This document shows positions 26,314 to 34,938 of a stretch of 58,910 bases of DNA, in pieces. Below the pieces are notes generated by a model. The model was not told the origin of the DNA. It saw only the letters and a program-made list of their open reading frames with translations, and made no database searches. Within the stretch, counting starts at the first letter, position 1; each line of letters begins with the position of its first letter. A program made the position numbers and the translations under genes. The stretch comes from Nitrososphaerota archaeon (GTDB lineage: Archaea > Thermoproteota > Nitrososphaeria > Nitrososphaerales > Nitrosopumilaceae), in contig JAGWFS010000012.1 of assembly GCA_028867785.1 (NCBI GenBank), positions 1 to 58,910 on the forward strand, written 5' to 3'.

Positions 26314-27957
26314 TTATGGAAGAGGATTTCCAAAATCTATCCTGTAAATTCCTCTTCCCTGAATCTCACTTCCATGATAATCTGTATCTATTCCAAAGAT
26401 GATTGATTTCTGGTCGGGGCTGATTGCAAGGCCCTTGGGGGTTGGTGCATAAGGTTTGGTCTGCAAACCGTACAGGACGGTTTGATTTTTTGGATCCGAG
26501 GCTGGTATAAGCGTCACAACTCCTGCACTAGAGTACGCTTCTGGTTTTACCTCTACCATCTCAGACGAAAACAACTTGTCAGCCATTATGTAGTTACCAT
26601 CGTTTGTCCATCTAAAGTTGCCATACACGTAATCAGTCGAGCTGTCAAGTATGGTAAAATTCTTCTGCGATATGCTAAACAATGCAAGATAGACAGGTTT
26701 TGGGCCGGGTATGCCTCCTCCCGGAAGATTGTATTCCATGTATGTGCCATTGTCTTCCGGACGGACTGGATTGTCCCGGTCAAAGAAGACCATACTGTTT
26801 CCGTCAGGACTAAGAGACATGCCTGAAAACGTCTGCGTGCCGTTGAAGAGTAATTTCTGCTTTTTTCCGTCCAGGTCCGAGAGCCAAAGCAGGTTGTAGT
26901 GCCTCACAAGAAACGTAAAGCTTCTGACAAAGGTAGTGTTAGAGTGGTTCTCGACAAAGACAAGGCCATTTCCTGATGGTATAAAATCAAAGGCCCCTAT
27001 CTTTGAGTGGAGTGTAAGATCCTGACAGTTGTTGCTGTCGTTTTCAAGCCCGCACCTGTAGATATCCTGATACCACGTACCGTTCTGACTGTATCCTCCA
27101 ATGTAATAGACAGACCTGTTGTCGGGGGAGATGCGCGGACTGTATATCGAGTCTGCCTTTGGAGTGGATATTATTCTGGTTTGTTTGCCGTCAGAGCTCA
27201 TAACCCACAGGTATGAGGGGGGATTGCCAGCGTTGGTACTAAATACCAGGAACTTGCCGTCATGACTCCAGTCAAACGCTCCAAAAATTATCCCCACGAA
27301 ATTATCGATGGGCCTTTCCGCAAGAGTCCTGTTTAGCTGTGCCAGGTCTACTATCTTTCTGATGCTTGCTTGATTTATCTGCCTGAGATCTTGCTGTTCT
27401 GTAGCTCCAAGGCCTGTTATTTTCGATTCTCCAAGGTCAACTACTGCAGTCCTTTCTGGCTGGCGAACCAGGATGTCGTTTGGTTGCAGGGCAACGGGAA
27501 ATGCCTTTACTATGACATGCACCGTATCACCAACCTGCCAAGGCAGATCCCCCAGATTTATGTCGCTTGGGGTCAGGCCAGTGGGACCGGAATAGTTTTG
27601 CGGAATGCTTTCCAAACTTGCATTTATGGAATCAGATAATCTGCCGGTCTTGCAGGAGCCTCCATCACATACTCGGTATCCGACAAACTCTGCACCGCTG
27701 TGCGATCTGAGAACCAGATGAGGAGTGGGCGAAATGGTGCATTTTACAGGGCACATCATGGACGTGTCTTGCTCCACAACAACAGAGGCTGTAATTCCCA
27801 AGGGGTTATCTGTGGTGGGGCCTGACAGGTCTAGAGCATTAGATTCTGCATGCTGATATGTACCTGGCATTGCAGATGGGAAGAAAAATACTGCGGTAGG
27901 AATAATGATGGCTACAATCCCGGCCGCTGTGATTATTGCAAGATACAATACCTTCAT
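26314..27957 (-). CDS. Secreted TolB-like beta-propeller with extra N-terminal domain
   Basis: 547 residues. N-terminal hydrophobic anchor MKVLYLAIITAAGIVA. A domain (about 48-185; GITASVVVEQ, GYRVCDGGSC, VVDLGESKI) is homologous to the C-terminal domain of 20251 and 21328 but is placed N-terminally. A propeller (about 220-547) follows, with repeated PD40-type blades: WSHDGKFLVFSTNAG, ISPDNRSVYYIGG, LSPDGNSMVFFD, ISPDQKSIIFG. The partner is unknown; propellers of this type usually bind proteins. Last gene of a three-gene run started at 31673, 6 bp behind its neighbour. Confidence 0.82.
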   Translation of the reverse strand: MKVLYLAIITAAGIVAIIIPTAVFFFPSAMPGTYQHAESNALDLSGPTTDNPLGITASVVVEQDTSMMCPVKCTISPTPHLVLRSHSGAEFVGYRVCDGGSCKTGRLSDSINASLESIPQNYSGPTGLTPSDINLGDLPWQVGDTVHVIVKAFPVALQPNDILVRQPERTAVVDLGESKITGLGATEQQDLRQINQASIRKIVDLAQLNRTLAERPIDNFVGIIFGAFDWSHDGKFLVFSTNAGNPPSYLWVMSSDGKQTRIISTPKADSIYSPRISPDNRSVYYIGGYSQNGTWYQDIYRCGLENDSNNCQDLTLHSKIGAFDFIPSGNGLVFVENHSNTTFVRSFTFLVRHYNLLWLSDLDGKKQKLLFNGTQTFSGMSLSPDGNSMVFFDRDNPVRPEDNGTYMEYNLPGGGIPGPKPVYLALFSISQKNFTILDSSTDYVYGNFRWTNDGNYIMADKLFSSEMVEVKPEAYSSAGVVTLIPASDPKNQTVLYGLQTKPYAPTPKGLAISPDQKSIIFGIDTDYHGSEIQGRGIYRIDFGNPLP

Positions 27958-27963
27958 TTTTAA

Positions 27964-29130
27964 TCAACCAAAGTCCCTTAATGGACGATCAAAATCCATT
28001 TTGTATATTCCAGTCCCATCCATGTCCGAGTTGGAGAAATCAAAATTCATGCCAAAGAGTATAGATCTTGTGTCCGGGCTTGGCGCATAACCAAAAAATG
28101 GTGCGGTATATGGAGCTGCCGTATTGCCATACAAAAGCTTGACTGCGCCATCAGACGGTCTTACCATGCTGAGCAGGCCTGCAGGGCATGACTGTTCACC
28201 AACCTCCTTGTCCTGCACACATTGGTGAATCATTGTCTGGTAAAGGAGCGAGTCGTTTGAAACCCATCTCGGATTAGCGTAACTGTCATTTGCATTTTTT
28301 TCCAAAATTCTAAAGTTCTTGCCCGCAATATCGAACAACCCGAGATAGGAGATGCTTTGCTTGAATCCTCCTCCTAGGGAAAGGTTCACTATGTCTGTGC
28401 CATTACTGGTCGGGTGAAGCGGATCATCATATGAGACAAACGCAATCTTGGTACCATCCGGAGATTCGACCATATCTTGAAACAGCACAGTCCCATTGTA
28501 AAGCAGATTGATTTTATTGCCGTCAGCTGAAGCCAGCCACATCAAGTTGTAATGCCTCACGAGGAATGCGGGCCTTTCCTGTTGTAGTCTCGTAGAATTG
28601 TAATGACTCTCAACAAAGACAATATTTCCATCTGACCCTAGATCAAAACCCCTAACATGGGAGTCTTTTGTTATAAGGTGATACGTGGAGTTTCCAAGAT
28701 CGTATCTGAAGATGTCTTGGTATGTCTCTTTTTTATCGTTGTACTGACCTACAAAGTAGATTGAGGTGTTGTCAGGAGAGATATGGATGTTTTCGATATA
28801 GTTGAATTCTATTGGTATCTTTATCTCCCTAATCTCATTTCCATCCAAGCTTACCGTATACAAATAAGATACCGGAGCGCCTGCAGCCATACTAAAGGCC
28901 GCAAATTTTCCATCTTTGCTCCAATCAAAGTCATTGGTAGTGATGCCGTTATCACTTCCTAGATTGTCCGGAAGATGTATCTGCAAGATTGCATGATAAT
29001 CCACCAATTTTTGGGTTTTTTCAACTGCAAAGCTGTCTGGTTGGAATGGGTTTGCATGCAACAACACGAAGGATCCTATGATAGCCAGTATCCCCGTTCC
29101 AGCAATTATTGCAAGATGGATGGTTTTCAT
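27964..29130 (-). CDS. Secreted TolB-like beta-propeller
   Basis: 388 residues. Signal/anchor MKTIHLAIIAGTGILAI, then a propeller throughout, closely paralogous to the second half of the 26314 protein (WSKDGKFAAFSMAAGAPVSY, ISPDNTSIYFVGQ, RHYNLMWLASADGNKINLL). It lacks the N-terminal domain and the module. Its ATG overlaps the TGA of the upstream gene (ATGA), so the genes are coupled. Tandem duplication of the propeller is the simplest explanation. Confidence 0.85.
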   Translation of the reverse strand: MKTIHLAIIAGTGILAIIGSFVLLHANPFQPDSFAVEKTQKLVDYHAILQIHLPDNLGSDNGITTNDFDWSKDGKFAAFSMAAGAPVSYLYTVSLDGNEIREIKIPIEFNYIENIHISPDNTSIYFVGQYNDKKETYQDIFRYDLGNSTYHLITKDSHVRGFDLGSDGNIVFVESHYNSTRLQQERPAFLVRHYNLMWLASADGNKINLLYNGTVLFQDMVESPDGTKIAFVSYDDPLHPTSNGTDIVNLSLGGGFKQSISYLGLFDIAGKNFRILEKNANDSYANPRWVSNDSLLYQTMIHQCVQDKEVGEQSCPAGLLSMVRPSDGAVKLLYGNTAAPYTAPFFGYAPSPDTRSILFGMNFDFSNSDMDGTGIYKMDFDRPLRDFG

Positions 29131-31673
29131 TTTTTACAATCAGATACTGTAATCAGCACTAGTGGACCTCCCACGCAGTTTCCTGGAGTTAGTACCAACC
29201 AATACGTCCCAGGAGGCACGTCTTTTGATGCGGTGACAGTTGCCTTGAGCGTGACTGTCTGGTTATCCTGCATAGACTCTGATTGCGGCTCGTATGTTAC
29301 GTCAAGCCCATCATGGGAGTGCAACATTTCATTTCCTTGACGGTGTATGAACTCGCCAATGTTTGTTTGGTTTACCACGGTAGGAAACGTTATACCTGGC
29401 GGGCAGCTGCCTGCACATCTCCCAACGTGCAAGGTGAGTTGGTATGTTATGGTTCCATTATATCCTGGCTCTAGGACAAGGTTTGCCTCCATTCTGTCAT
29501 TTCCATCCTTGTCGATCTGTTCTTGCAATGGATTGGTGTATGTAGATGGTCCAACAACTGAGCTGTCGCTTATCGTATGATATACGCCAACAAAGCCTGA
29601 AAAGTTTAGTATCTTGCTATTCATGTAATATTGCATGGCAGGACAGCTCAATGATCCTGCGTATCCTGCAAATACACTCTGATGTGGAATATTGGAAGCA
29701 CAGGATGGGATTATCTGAGATGTTGGGTTTACCACTGGCACGCTTGTTGAGTTTACCACAGTAAAATGTCGTATTATCACATCGCCCCACTCGTCTCCCC
29801 CTACTATGGTATAGTTGCCGTTTTGGAAGGAGGTTTCAATACCGTTGCCTGTAAGATAACTGCTAATTGCAAGACTCCCTTCAATTGTAATCGAATCATG
29901 GCAGGAAAAGGGTAGGCTGCACTCCCTTGTAGCTACATTGCTCATAGGCTGAAACGTATAGCCTGTGGTTCCAACTGGAGAAGGGCATGGCAGGTTAGGA
30001 TAAAGCCAAAGTGAACTGGCGCCTGACATGTTCTGCAAAGTATAGTATCCCCTCAGGATGGATATCCCAATTGGAAGATTCGAGCATGAGCCAAGACTCA
30101 TCCCGTCAATCGGCCAATGGTCCTGGTCTTTGAGGGAAAATGACCCAGAAGCTGTATTGTTTAGTGATATGCCTATTCCAATTGCATGGCCTGATTGAAT
30201 TGAGCTTGAATTTGTTGAAAAGCTTAACTTTAGATTATGAGATTCATCCATGCTGCTTGAGGCAATCTCTTTTGCCCATCCTCTCTCAATCAGCTTTTGA
30301 GCCGTGTCAGGTTTCACACATGCTGGAGAACCGTCTTCTGTCTTGATTACAAGAATGAGTTCATCAGAGCAATGCACATCCTTTGCTGCAACACCTGATT
30401 GGAATTGCTTTAAAGGTGGTACAATATTTTGCCGAAAAGGAGGTATAGCAGGTTGCGGTACTGCAGTGCCTCCGGTATTTTCTTGATTAAAAAACAGTAT
30501 GCTACCTCCGGTATTTTCAAAACCAGTTCCAGCCACAGAGAGTGCGCCATCATAGGATACTGCAAGCGAGTCAACGTCCCTTGCATTGCTGTTCCAGAGC
30601 ATGTTTCCCTTTTTGTCCAAAAAGAAAAGTGTTGGCCCCCCATTGTGCTCAATCCCTCCAAGCACAAACAAGCCGTTACCTGAGACTTTGGCCCTTATCT
30701 CTCCAGGATAGGACCAGAGAAGGGTTCCATTTTTATCATAAAGATATGTTGCACCTGGGTCAGACTCGCCCCACTGCTGGGCACTTGCCGCAATAAATGA
30801 TCCGTCATATGACATGGACTCGTAATAGAAATGCTCGCCTGTGCTTTTTGCAAGTTTTATTTTGCCACTATCATCGAAAACCAGTATGCCGTCGATATAG
30901 TCGCTTGTTATGATATATCTGCCGTCAGGAGACATTGTAATGTACAGACTTCCTGCTGAGGTGTTCTCTTGGGTACCGTGACCCGCCGTATAGCTCCAGA
31001 GAAGGTTTCCATGGTTGTCAAGAAACTCTACCACCGCCTCATCCTTGGTTGCAACATGGGATCCATCAGGAGAGATAGAGACAGTATGATCGTTAGAGCG
31101 GTCCACTTTATGGCTCCACAGGAGATTTCCTTCTCTGTCAAAGTAAAGAATTGACTTGTCTGAGCCTACTGCCACATGGGAGCCATCTGATGATACCGCA
31201 ATGCTTGTTACTGCAACAGAGCCTGTTCCGTTGTACTTCCAGAGAAGGTTTCCAGACGCATCAAAATAGTAGACCTCGCCGTTATTCCAGCCAGCAGGAC
31301 CGTGTGTACCGTAGTGGTAAAATTGTGACCCTGCCGCTGCAAGATATTTGCCATCCGATGATATGGCAACCTGGAGGATCTGCCTGTCTGCAGTATAGTT
31401 CCAAAGTGGCGTGCCGTTTTTATCAAAAAAGTAGACCAACCCCTCCTTGTCGCCTGCTTGGGTTCCCGCAGTAACATATCTGCCGTTGCTAGATACATCA
31501 ACGGTATCCACCGCGCCATCTGTGGTAAAGTTCAGGAAAGGCTTCTTGTCTTGTTCAAGAGGTACCAGGTGGTATATGTCATTAGAATTGTCTGCCAGGA
31601 CCCGGTCTTGGGTTGAAAACAAGAAAAATATACATGATAAAAATGCAATTATTCCAAGATACAAAACTCTCAT
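29127..31673 (-). CDS. Secreted PQQ/WD-type propeller with C-x16-C module and GDEWG domain
   Basis: 848 residues, the longest member. Signal peptide MRVLYLGIIAFLSCIFFLF. An eight-bladed-looking propeller (about 45-400) has repeated GNLLWSY/GTPLWNY strands, each followed by SSDGKYLAA-type turns. Module about 419-467 (IERGWA). A beta domain (about 470-640) ending VVGGDEWG-x-VIIRHFTV is shared with 46438. The C-terminal Ig-like part (about 700-848; PGTYWLVLTPGNC) has several cysteines. Head of the operon 31673 to 26314, with a class B promoter. Function unknown; it could be a large adhesin. Confidence 0.82.
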   Translation of the reverse strand: MRVLYLGIIAFLSCIFFLFSTQDRVLADNSNDIYHLVPLEQDKKPFLNFTTDGAVDTVDVSSNGRYVTAGTQAGDKEGLVYFFDKNGTPLWNYTADRQILQVAISSDGKYLAAAGSQFYHYGTHGPAGWNNGEVYYFDASGNLLWKYNGTGSVAVTSIAVSSDGSHVAVGSDKSILYFDREGNLLWSHKVDRSNDHTVSISPDGSHVATKDEAVVEFLDNHGNLLWSYTAGHGTQENTSAGSLYITMSPDGRYIITSDYIDGILVFDDSGKIKLAKSTGEHFYYESMSYDGSFIAASAQQWGESDPGATYLYDKNGTLLWSYPGEIRAKVSGNGLFVLGGIEHNGGPTLFFLDKKGNMLWNSNARDVDSLAVSYDGALSVAGTGFENTGGSILFFNQENTGGTAVPQPAIPPFRQNIVPPLKQFQSGVAAKDVHCSDELILVIKTEDGSPACVKPDTAQKLIERGWAKEIASSSMDESHNLKLSFSTNSSSIQSGHAIGIGISLNNTASGSFSLKDQDHWPIDGMSLGSCSNLPIGISILRGYYTLQNMSGASSLWLYPNLPCPSPVGTTGYTFQPMSNVATRECSLPFSCHDSITIEGSLAISSYLTGNGIETSFQNGNYTIVGGDEWGDVIIRHFTVVNSTSVPVVNPTSQIIPSCASNIPHQSVFAGYAGSLSCPAMQYYMNSKILNFSGFVGVYHTISDSSVVGPSTYTNPLQEQIDKDGNDRMEANLVLEPGYNGTITYQLTLHVGRCAGSCPPGITFPTVVNQTNIGEFIHRQGNEMLHSHDGLDVTYEPQSESMQDNQTVTLKATVTASKDVPPGTYWLVLTPGNCVGGPLVLITVSDCKK

Positions 31674-31696
31674 GCGTTAACCGTACTGAATTTGTA

Positions 31697-31738
31697 TCAT
31701 TTAAAAATTAGGCAGATTTCCTCTATAACAATAAGCTG
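31697..31738 (-). promoter_or_regulatory. Class B promoter (29127 operon)
   Basis: Minus strand ATAGAGGAAATCTGCCTAAT then TTTTAAATGATACAAAT. TATA centre 30 bp before ATG 31673. Almost the same as at 19078-19118. Confidence 0.7.
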
Positions 31739-31745
31739 CAATTAC

Positions 31746-33215
31746 CTAACCCAGCCAAAACCTGATCCTGTAAAATACAATCAATGATACAACACCTATC
31801 AACAAAACTGGAACTGCAAATGGAAATTCTGGAATTACATTAGTTCCTACGATGTTGAAGGTCGATAAAGATGTCGAGGTATCGTTATCCGAAGCATTTA
31901 CCTGCGTCCATTCTCCAAAGTTTTCTTCACTTGCTGTCTGCTGGCACTTCTTGGTAAAGAACAGTAACGCAGTACCACAGTTATTTGATGCCGGATAAGA
32001 CTGCTTGCCGTTAATGAGGACAGTCACGTTTCCATTCAAGTCCTGTGTAGGGAAGAACAGGATAATACTGCGAGGCTTTCCTTGGTTCTCCAGAACAAAG
32101 CTGAGCGTTTTGTTGTCCAAACCGTAGGTTACCTGTTTCTCCGTAGAATCCCCACTGTCATAATATAATTCGACGGATCTTCCCGGACCTAAGTACAGGT
32201 CACGGCTAGTCTGAATTGGCGGCAACAACGGAATAGACCTGGAAACGGCAATACAATTACTGCGTAAACATTTGTTTGTGTGAGCAAGGTATAGTCCCTT
32301 GTTCAGGGGGTTGAACTTGCCGTTGTACTCTACTCCGCCATACCCTTTGAAAAATGCGATCATCGTTTGATCTTTGTTGATCCTGGCAGAACCAATGCAT
32401 GCAGGATCCTTGTTTGCCCGGTATACCAGAGGACGATCATTGCTGTCGTCAAGCGTGACGGCATTTACCTGGCAATCCCCGGAACCGTATATGATATAGG
32501 ACTCGTCAGGAGACCATCTGGGGTCCCACTTGTAGGTATCAGTCTTTGCAACCTCTGCAACCTCCTTTTTTGATTCAAGGTCATATACAAAAAGATGGTC
32601 AAAGCATCCTGCCCCTGGCTCGCCCGAATGCGAGCAGTTGTTAGAGTAATTTTCCGATACCACGAGCCTCTTTCCATCAGGGGAGACATCAAGGCCGTGC
32701 AGGTTGTAAACAGAACCAATTAAGGTTGACGTCAAGTTGTTCTTTATGTCCAGTTCCAAGACCTGTGAGGAGGCCGACGGGAATAATCTCGAGTAGATTA
32801 TCTTGTCGTCAGGAGTCCAAGAGACCCAGCCTATAGTAATTCCGTGTATTAGTTGATGCAGGTGTTTTGTTGAGAGATCAAGAACGTCAAGGTTGACTGG
32901 CCTTCCTTCAGAATTCACGATAACAAACTCGATCTTGCTGCCGTCGTGGTTAAACCTAGGCATATCCACGGTAAAATTTGCCTTGTAGATTGGGGCGAGT
33001 TGGCTACCGTTTGCAGCAAAGGAAATCAGGGTATCATTGTCTGTCATGACAAGAGTGTTTGAAACAGGGTTCCAATCCACATTGCCCGAGTCAAAGCTTA
33101 TCTTGTAGGTATCATTGAGATCTACCTCTGGAATACTTGGAACCATTCCAAATGAGTCTGAACCTTGCAAAAAACTCAGCCCGATTACCATTCCAAGCAA
33201 AAGGAGGATTTTCAT
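31746..33215 (-). CDS. Secreted TolB-like propeller with PEF-type C-terminal anchor
   Basis: 489 residues. Signal peptide MKILLLLGMVIGLSFLQG. Six-bladed TolB-like propeller (about 30-330; ISFAANGSQL, SWTPDDKIIYSRL, VSPDGKRLVVSEN, WSPDESYIIYGSG). A C-terminal beta domain (about 350-450) ends in VIPEFPFAVPVLLIGVVSL, IVFYRIRF: a PEF motif, transmembrane helix and basic end. This tripartite tail matches the general plan of archaeosortase targets (PEF/PEFG-CTERM), so the protein may be processed and lipid-anchored; no sortase gene is in the window. Two bp behind the 33218 gene, same operon. Confidence 0.82.
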   Translation of the reverse strand: MKILLLLGMVIGLSFLQGSDSFGMVPSIPEVDLNDTYKISFDSGNVDWNPVSNTLVMTDNDTLISFAANGSQLAPIYKANFTVDMPRFNHDGSKIEFVIVNSEGRPVNLDVLDLSTKHLHQLIHGITIGWVSWTPDDKIIYSRLFPSASSQVLELDIKNNLTSTLIGSVYNLHGLDVSPDGKRLVVSENYSNNCSHSGEPGAGCFDHLFVYDLESKKEVAEVAKTDTYKWDPRWSPDESYIIYGSGDCQVNAVTLDDSNDRPLVYRANKDPACIGSARINKDQTMIAFFKGYGGVEYNGKFNPLNKGLYLAHTNKCLRSNCIAVSRSIPLLPPIQTSRDLYLGPGRSVELYYDSGDSTEKQVTYGLDNKTLSFVLENQGKPRSIILFFPTQDLNGNVTVLINGKQSYPASNNCGTALLFFTKKCQQTASEENFGEWTQVNASDNDTSTSLSTFNIVGTNVIPEFPFAVPVLLIGVVSLIVFYRIRFWLG

Positions 33216-33217
33216 TT

Positions 33218-34708
33218 TTACACCATCCTAAACTTTATCCTGTAAAATACAATTACTGAAACGACGCTAATCAACAAAACTGGAACTGCAAATGGAAATT
33301 CTGGAATTGCAGTGGTTCCAATCACTTCTATGGCAGTATGGTTTTCCTGACCCGGCCATGGGGAGAAGGAGGTGTAACCCTGATGCTTTTGGATATCACC
33401 GTCCCTTTCCTGCCCATTTACTAAAACAGTGAACTTGCCATCCAGGAGCTCGTTTGGAACAGTAAAGTCAACGCGCCTGAACGAGTCAGAGCTGTCAAGG
33501 TCAAGTGTGAGTTTCTTGTCCTGCCTGTCAAAGGCGGCATTTAGCGGTATGAAATCCCAGCCATCCACTGATACGGTGAAGTTTTTCCCAAGTTCAGATA
33601 TCGTGAAGTTTTTTTTATTGTGGTGGTCCGCGATGCCAAACGTCTCATTTACTCCCGGATAGTGCGACGTCACCAGTACGGTATAGTCACCTGCCCTGAG
33701 GCCTACAGGATCAAACGTTACGCTAAAGGTGCCGTTTTTGTCAGACGTCACGTTCTTTGTTTGCAGCGTCTGAATATATGTTGATTTTTGAAAGTCATAC
33801 CTTTTCATTTCAGCCGTTATTGGAACATTTGGAATGATATCGCCGCAGTCATCATATGCGGTAAAGCTGTGAACCCGTATTGGTTGCCCTGCAAAGAACT
33901 TGTTTTTATCATAATCAACACCTAGCGGGGCATGTATTACCGAGAAGGGCGTTGGTTTGTCTGGATTTTCGGTGACCTCGTAATGAATGGTTGCATTTGA
34001 GGTCTGATACCCATCTATCTCACTGCCTGCTCTCAGGGTAAGATCATATGATCCTGGTTTTGCATAAGGCATTATCAAAATGGTACCGTTTACGGTTCCA
34101 TCGGTCCAGTACATTGGCTGGTTTGAGTTTGTTGGCGAAAGGTCTGGATAAATTGGAATTTTGTCGGCGCAACTGATTTCAGGAATTTCACCCAACCCAA
34201 TGACCCTCAGTCCATGAATCTTGTTGCCAAGACCATCCAGGACTTTGACCTCAAGTTTTAGCTGCTCTCCCTGCATTACTTTCGGGGTTAGAACTTTTAC
34301 ATCAGAGATCACTATCTTGCTTGCATCTTTTTTGGTAAAGAAGAGCTTTGATTTTGTAATGTGCTGGGATTGTGCTGTTACCAGATAGATGTACCTATCA
34401 GGGGACTGCGGGGCCTTGAATTCAAACTCAGCCTTTCCATTTTCAAACGATTTTTTGTCCTGATAAACAGTCTTCTCATTGCCCTGTCCGTAAGTAACAT
34501 CGTATATAGTGATCGATACTTCTCCACTTGAATTTGCAATATTATCTGATTCCATGACCGTGATATTTACTGGATCTCCTGGATTGTACTCTGTTTTGTC
34601 GAGGTTTATGTTGAGACAGCATGGGATCATGCCGCTCTCGTATGATGGAGCAAGTGAAAATGCCGATATTGCTGCAACTGCAAAAAGTAAACAGAGTAGA
34701 ATTTTCAT
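33218..34708 (-). CDS. Secreted multi-Ig protein with PEF-type C-terminal anchor
   Basis: 496 residues from ATG 34708; a TATA box 30 bp upstream rules out the longer frame. Signal peptide MKILLCLLFAVAAISAF. Three Ig/macroglobulin-like domains follow: about 20-125 (LDKTEYNPGDPVNITV), 130-245 (VMQGEQLKLEVKVLD) and 255-370 (RAGDYTVLVTSHYPG). A C-terminal thaumarchaeal beta domain (FTVLVNGQERDG) precedes the tail AIPEFPFAVPVLLISVV, nearly identical to that of 31746. It probably presents a stalk at the cell surface. First gene of a two-gene operon. Confidence 0.82.
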   Translation of the reverse strand: MKILLCLLFAVAAISAFSLAPSYESGMIPCCLNINLDKTEYNPGDPVNITVMESDNIANSSGEVSITIYDVTYGQGNEKTVYQDKKSFENGKAEFEFKAPQSPDRYIYLVTAQSQHITKSKLFFTKKDASKIVISDVKVLTPKVMQGEQLKLEVKVLDGLGNKIHGLRVIGLGEIPEISCADKIPIYPDLSPTNSNQPMYWTDGTVNGTILIMPYAKPGSYDLTLRAGSEIDGYQTSNATIHYEVTENPDKPTPFSVIHAPLGVDYDKNKFFAGQPIRVHSFTAYDDCGDIIPNVPITAEMKRYDFQKSTYIQTLQTKNVTSDKNGTFSVTFDPVGLRAGDYTVLVTSHYPGVNETFGIADHHNKKNFTISELGKNFTVSVDGWDFIPLNAAFDRQDKKLTLDLDSSDSFRRVDFTVPNELLDGKFTVLVNGQERDGDIQKHQGYTSFSPWPGQENHTAIEVIGTTAIPEFPFAVPVLLISVVSVIVFYRIKFRMV

Positions 34709-34730
34709 GTTTTGAGTCTTGTTCAAATGT

Positions 34731-34778
34731 ATCATTTAAAAAACTAGTGCAGGTTTACTCTATAACAATAAGATGCAG
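34731..34778 (-). promoter_or_regulatory. Class B-like promoter (33218 operon)
   Basis: Minus strand ATAGAGTAAACCTGCACTAG then TTTTTTAAATGATACA. The sequence up to about 34830 also resembles that before 19053 (TTTAGATCCGAGACCTG versus TTCAGATCCAGGACCTG), so the repeat is about 90-100 bp. Confidence 0.65.
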
Positions 34779-34910
34779 GGAGTTTTTAGATCCGAGACCT
34801 GAGGGCCCAGCCACAATCTTGGTCATGATTTCATCCTGCTCTAAAATTCACTTTATCAAACTGCACTTAAATACAAACTTTGCAAAGAAGGTCTGTCCGA
34901 TTGTGGTAAG

Positions 34911-34938
34911 AAAGGCTAGGAATTTTTACCTAGCCTTT
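34911..34938. terminator. 10-bp perfect stem-loop at the end of the 930-residue gene
   Basis: Arms AAAGGCTAGG (34911-34920) and CCTAGCCTTT (34929-34938), loop AATTTTTA. The plus-strand side is followed by a long T run that is itself coding on the minus strand. The stop codon of the minus-strand gene (34930-34932) lies in the stem. A terminator is plausible; direction is uncertain. Confidence 0.5.

Noticed and set aside
26238-26333. Upstream extension of the 25413 gene to 26333
   Set aside because: It would put the class A promoter within the coding region and overlap the end of the 26314 gene; the TTG start fits the paralogues.
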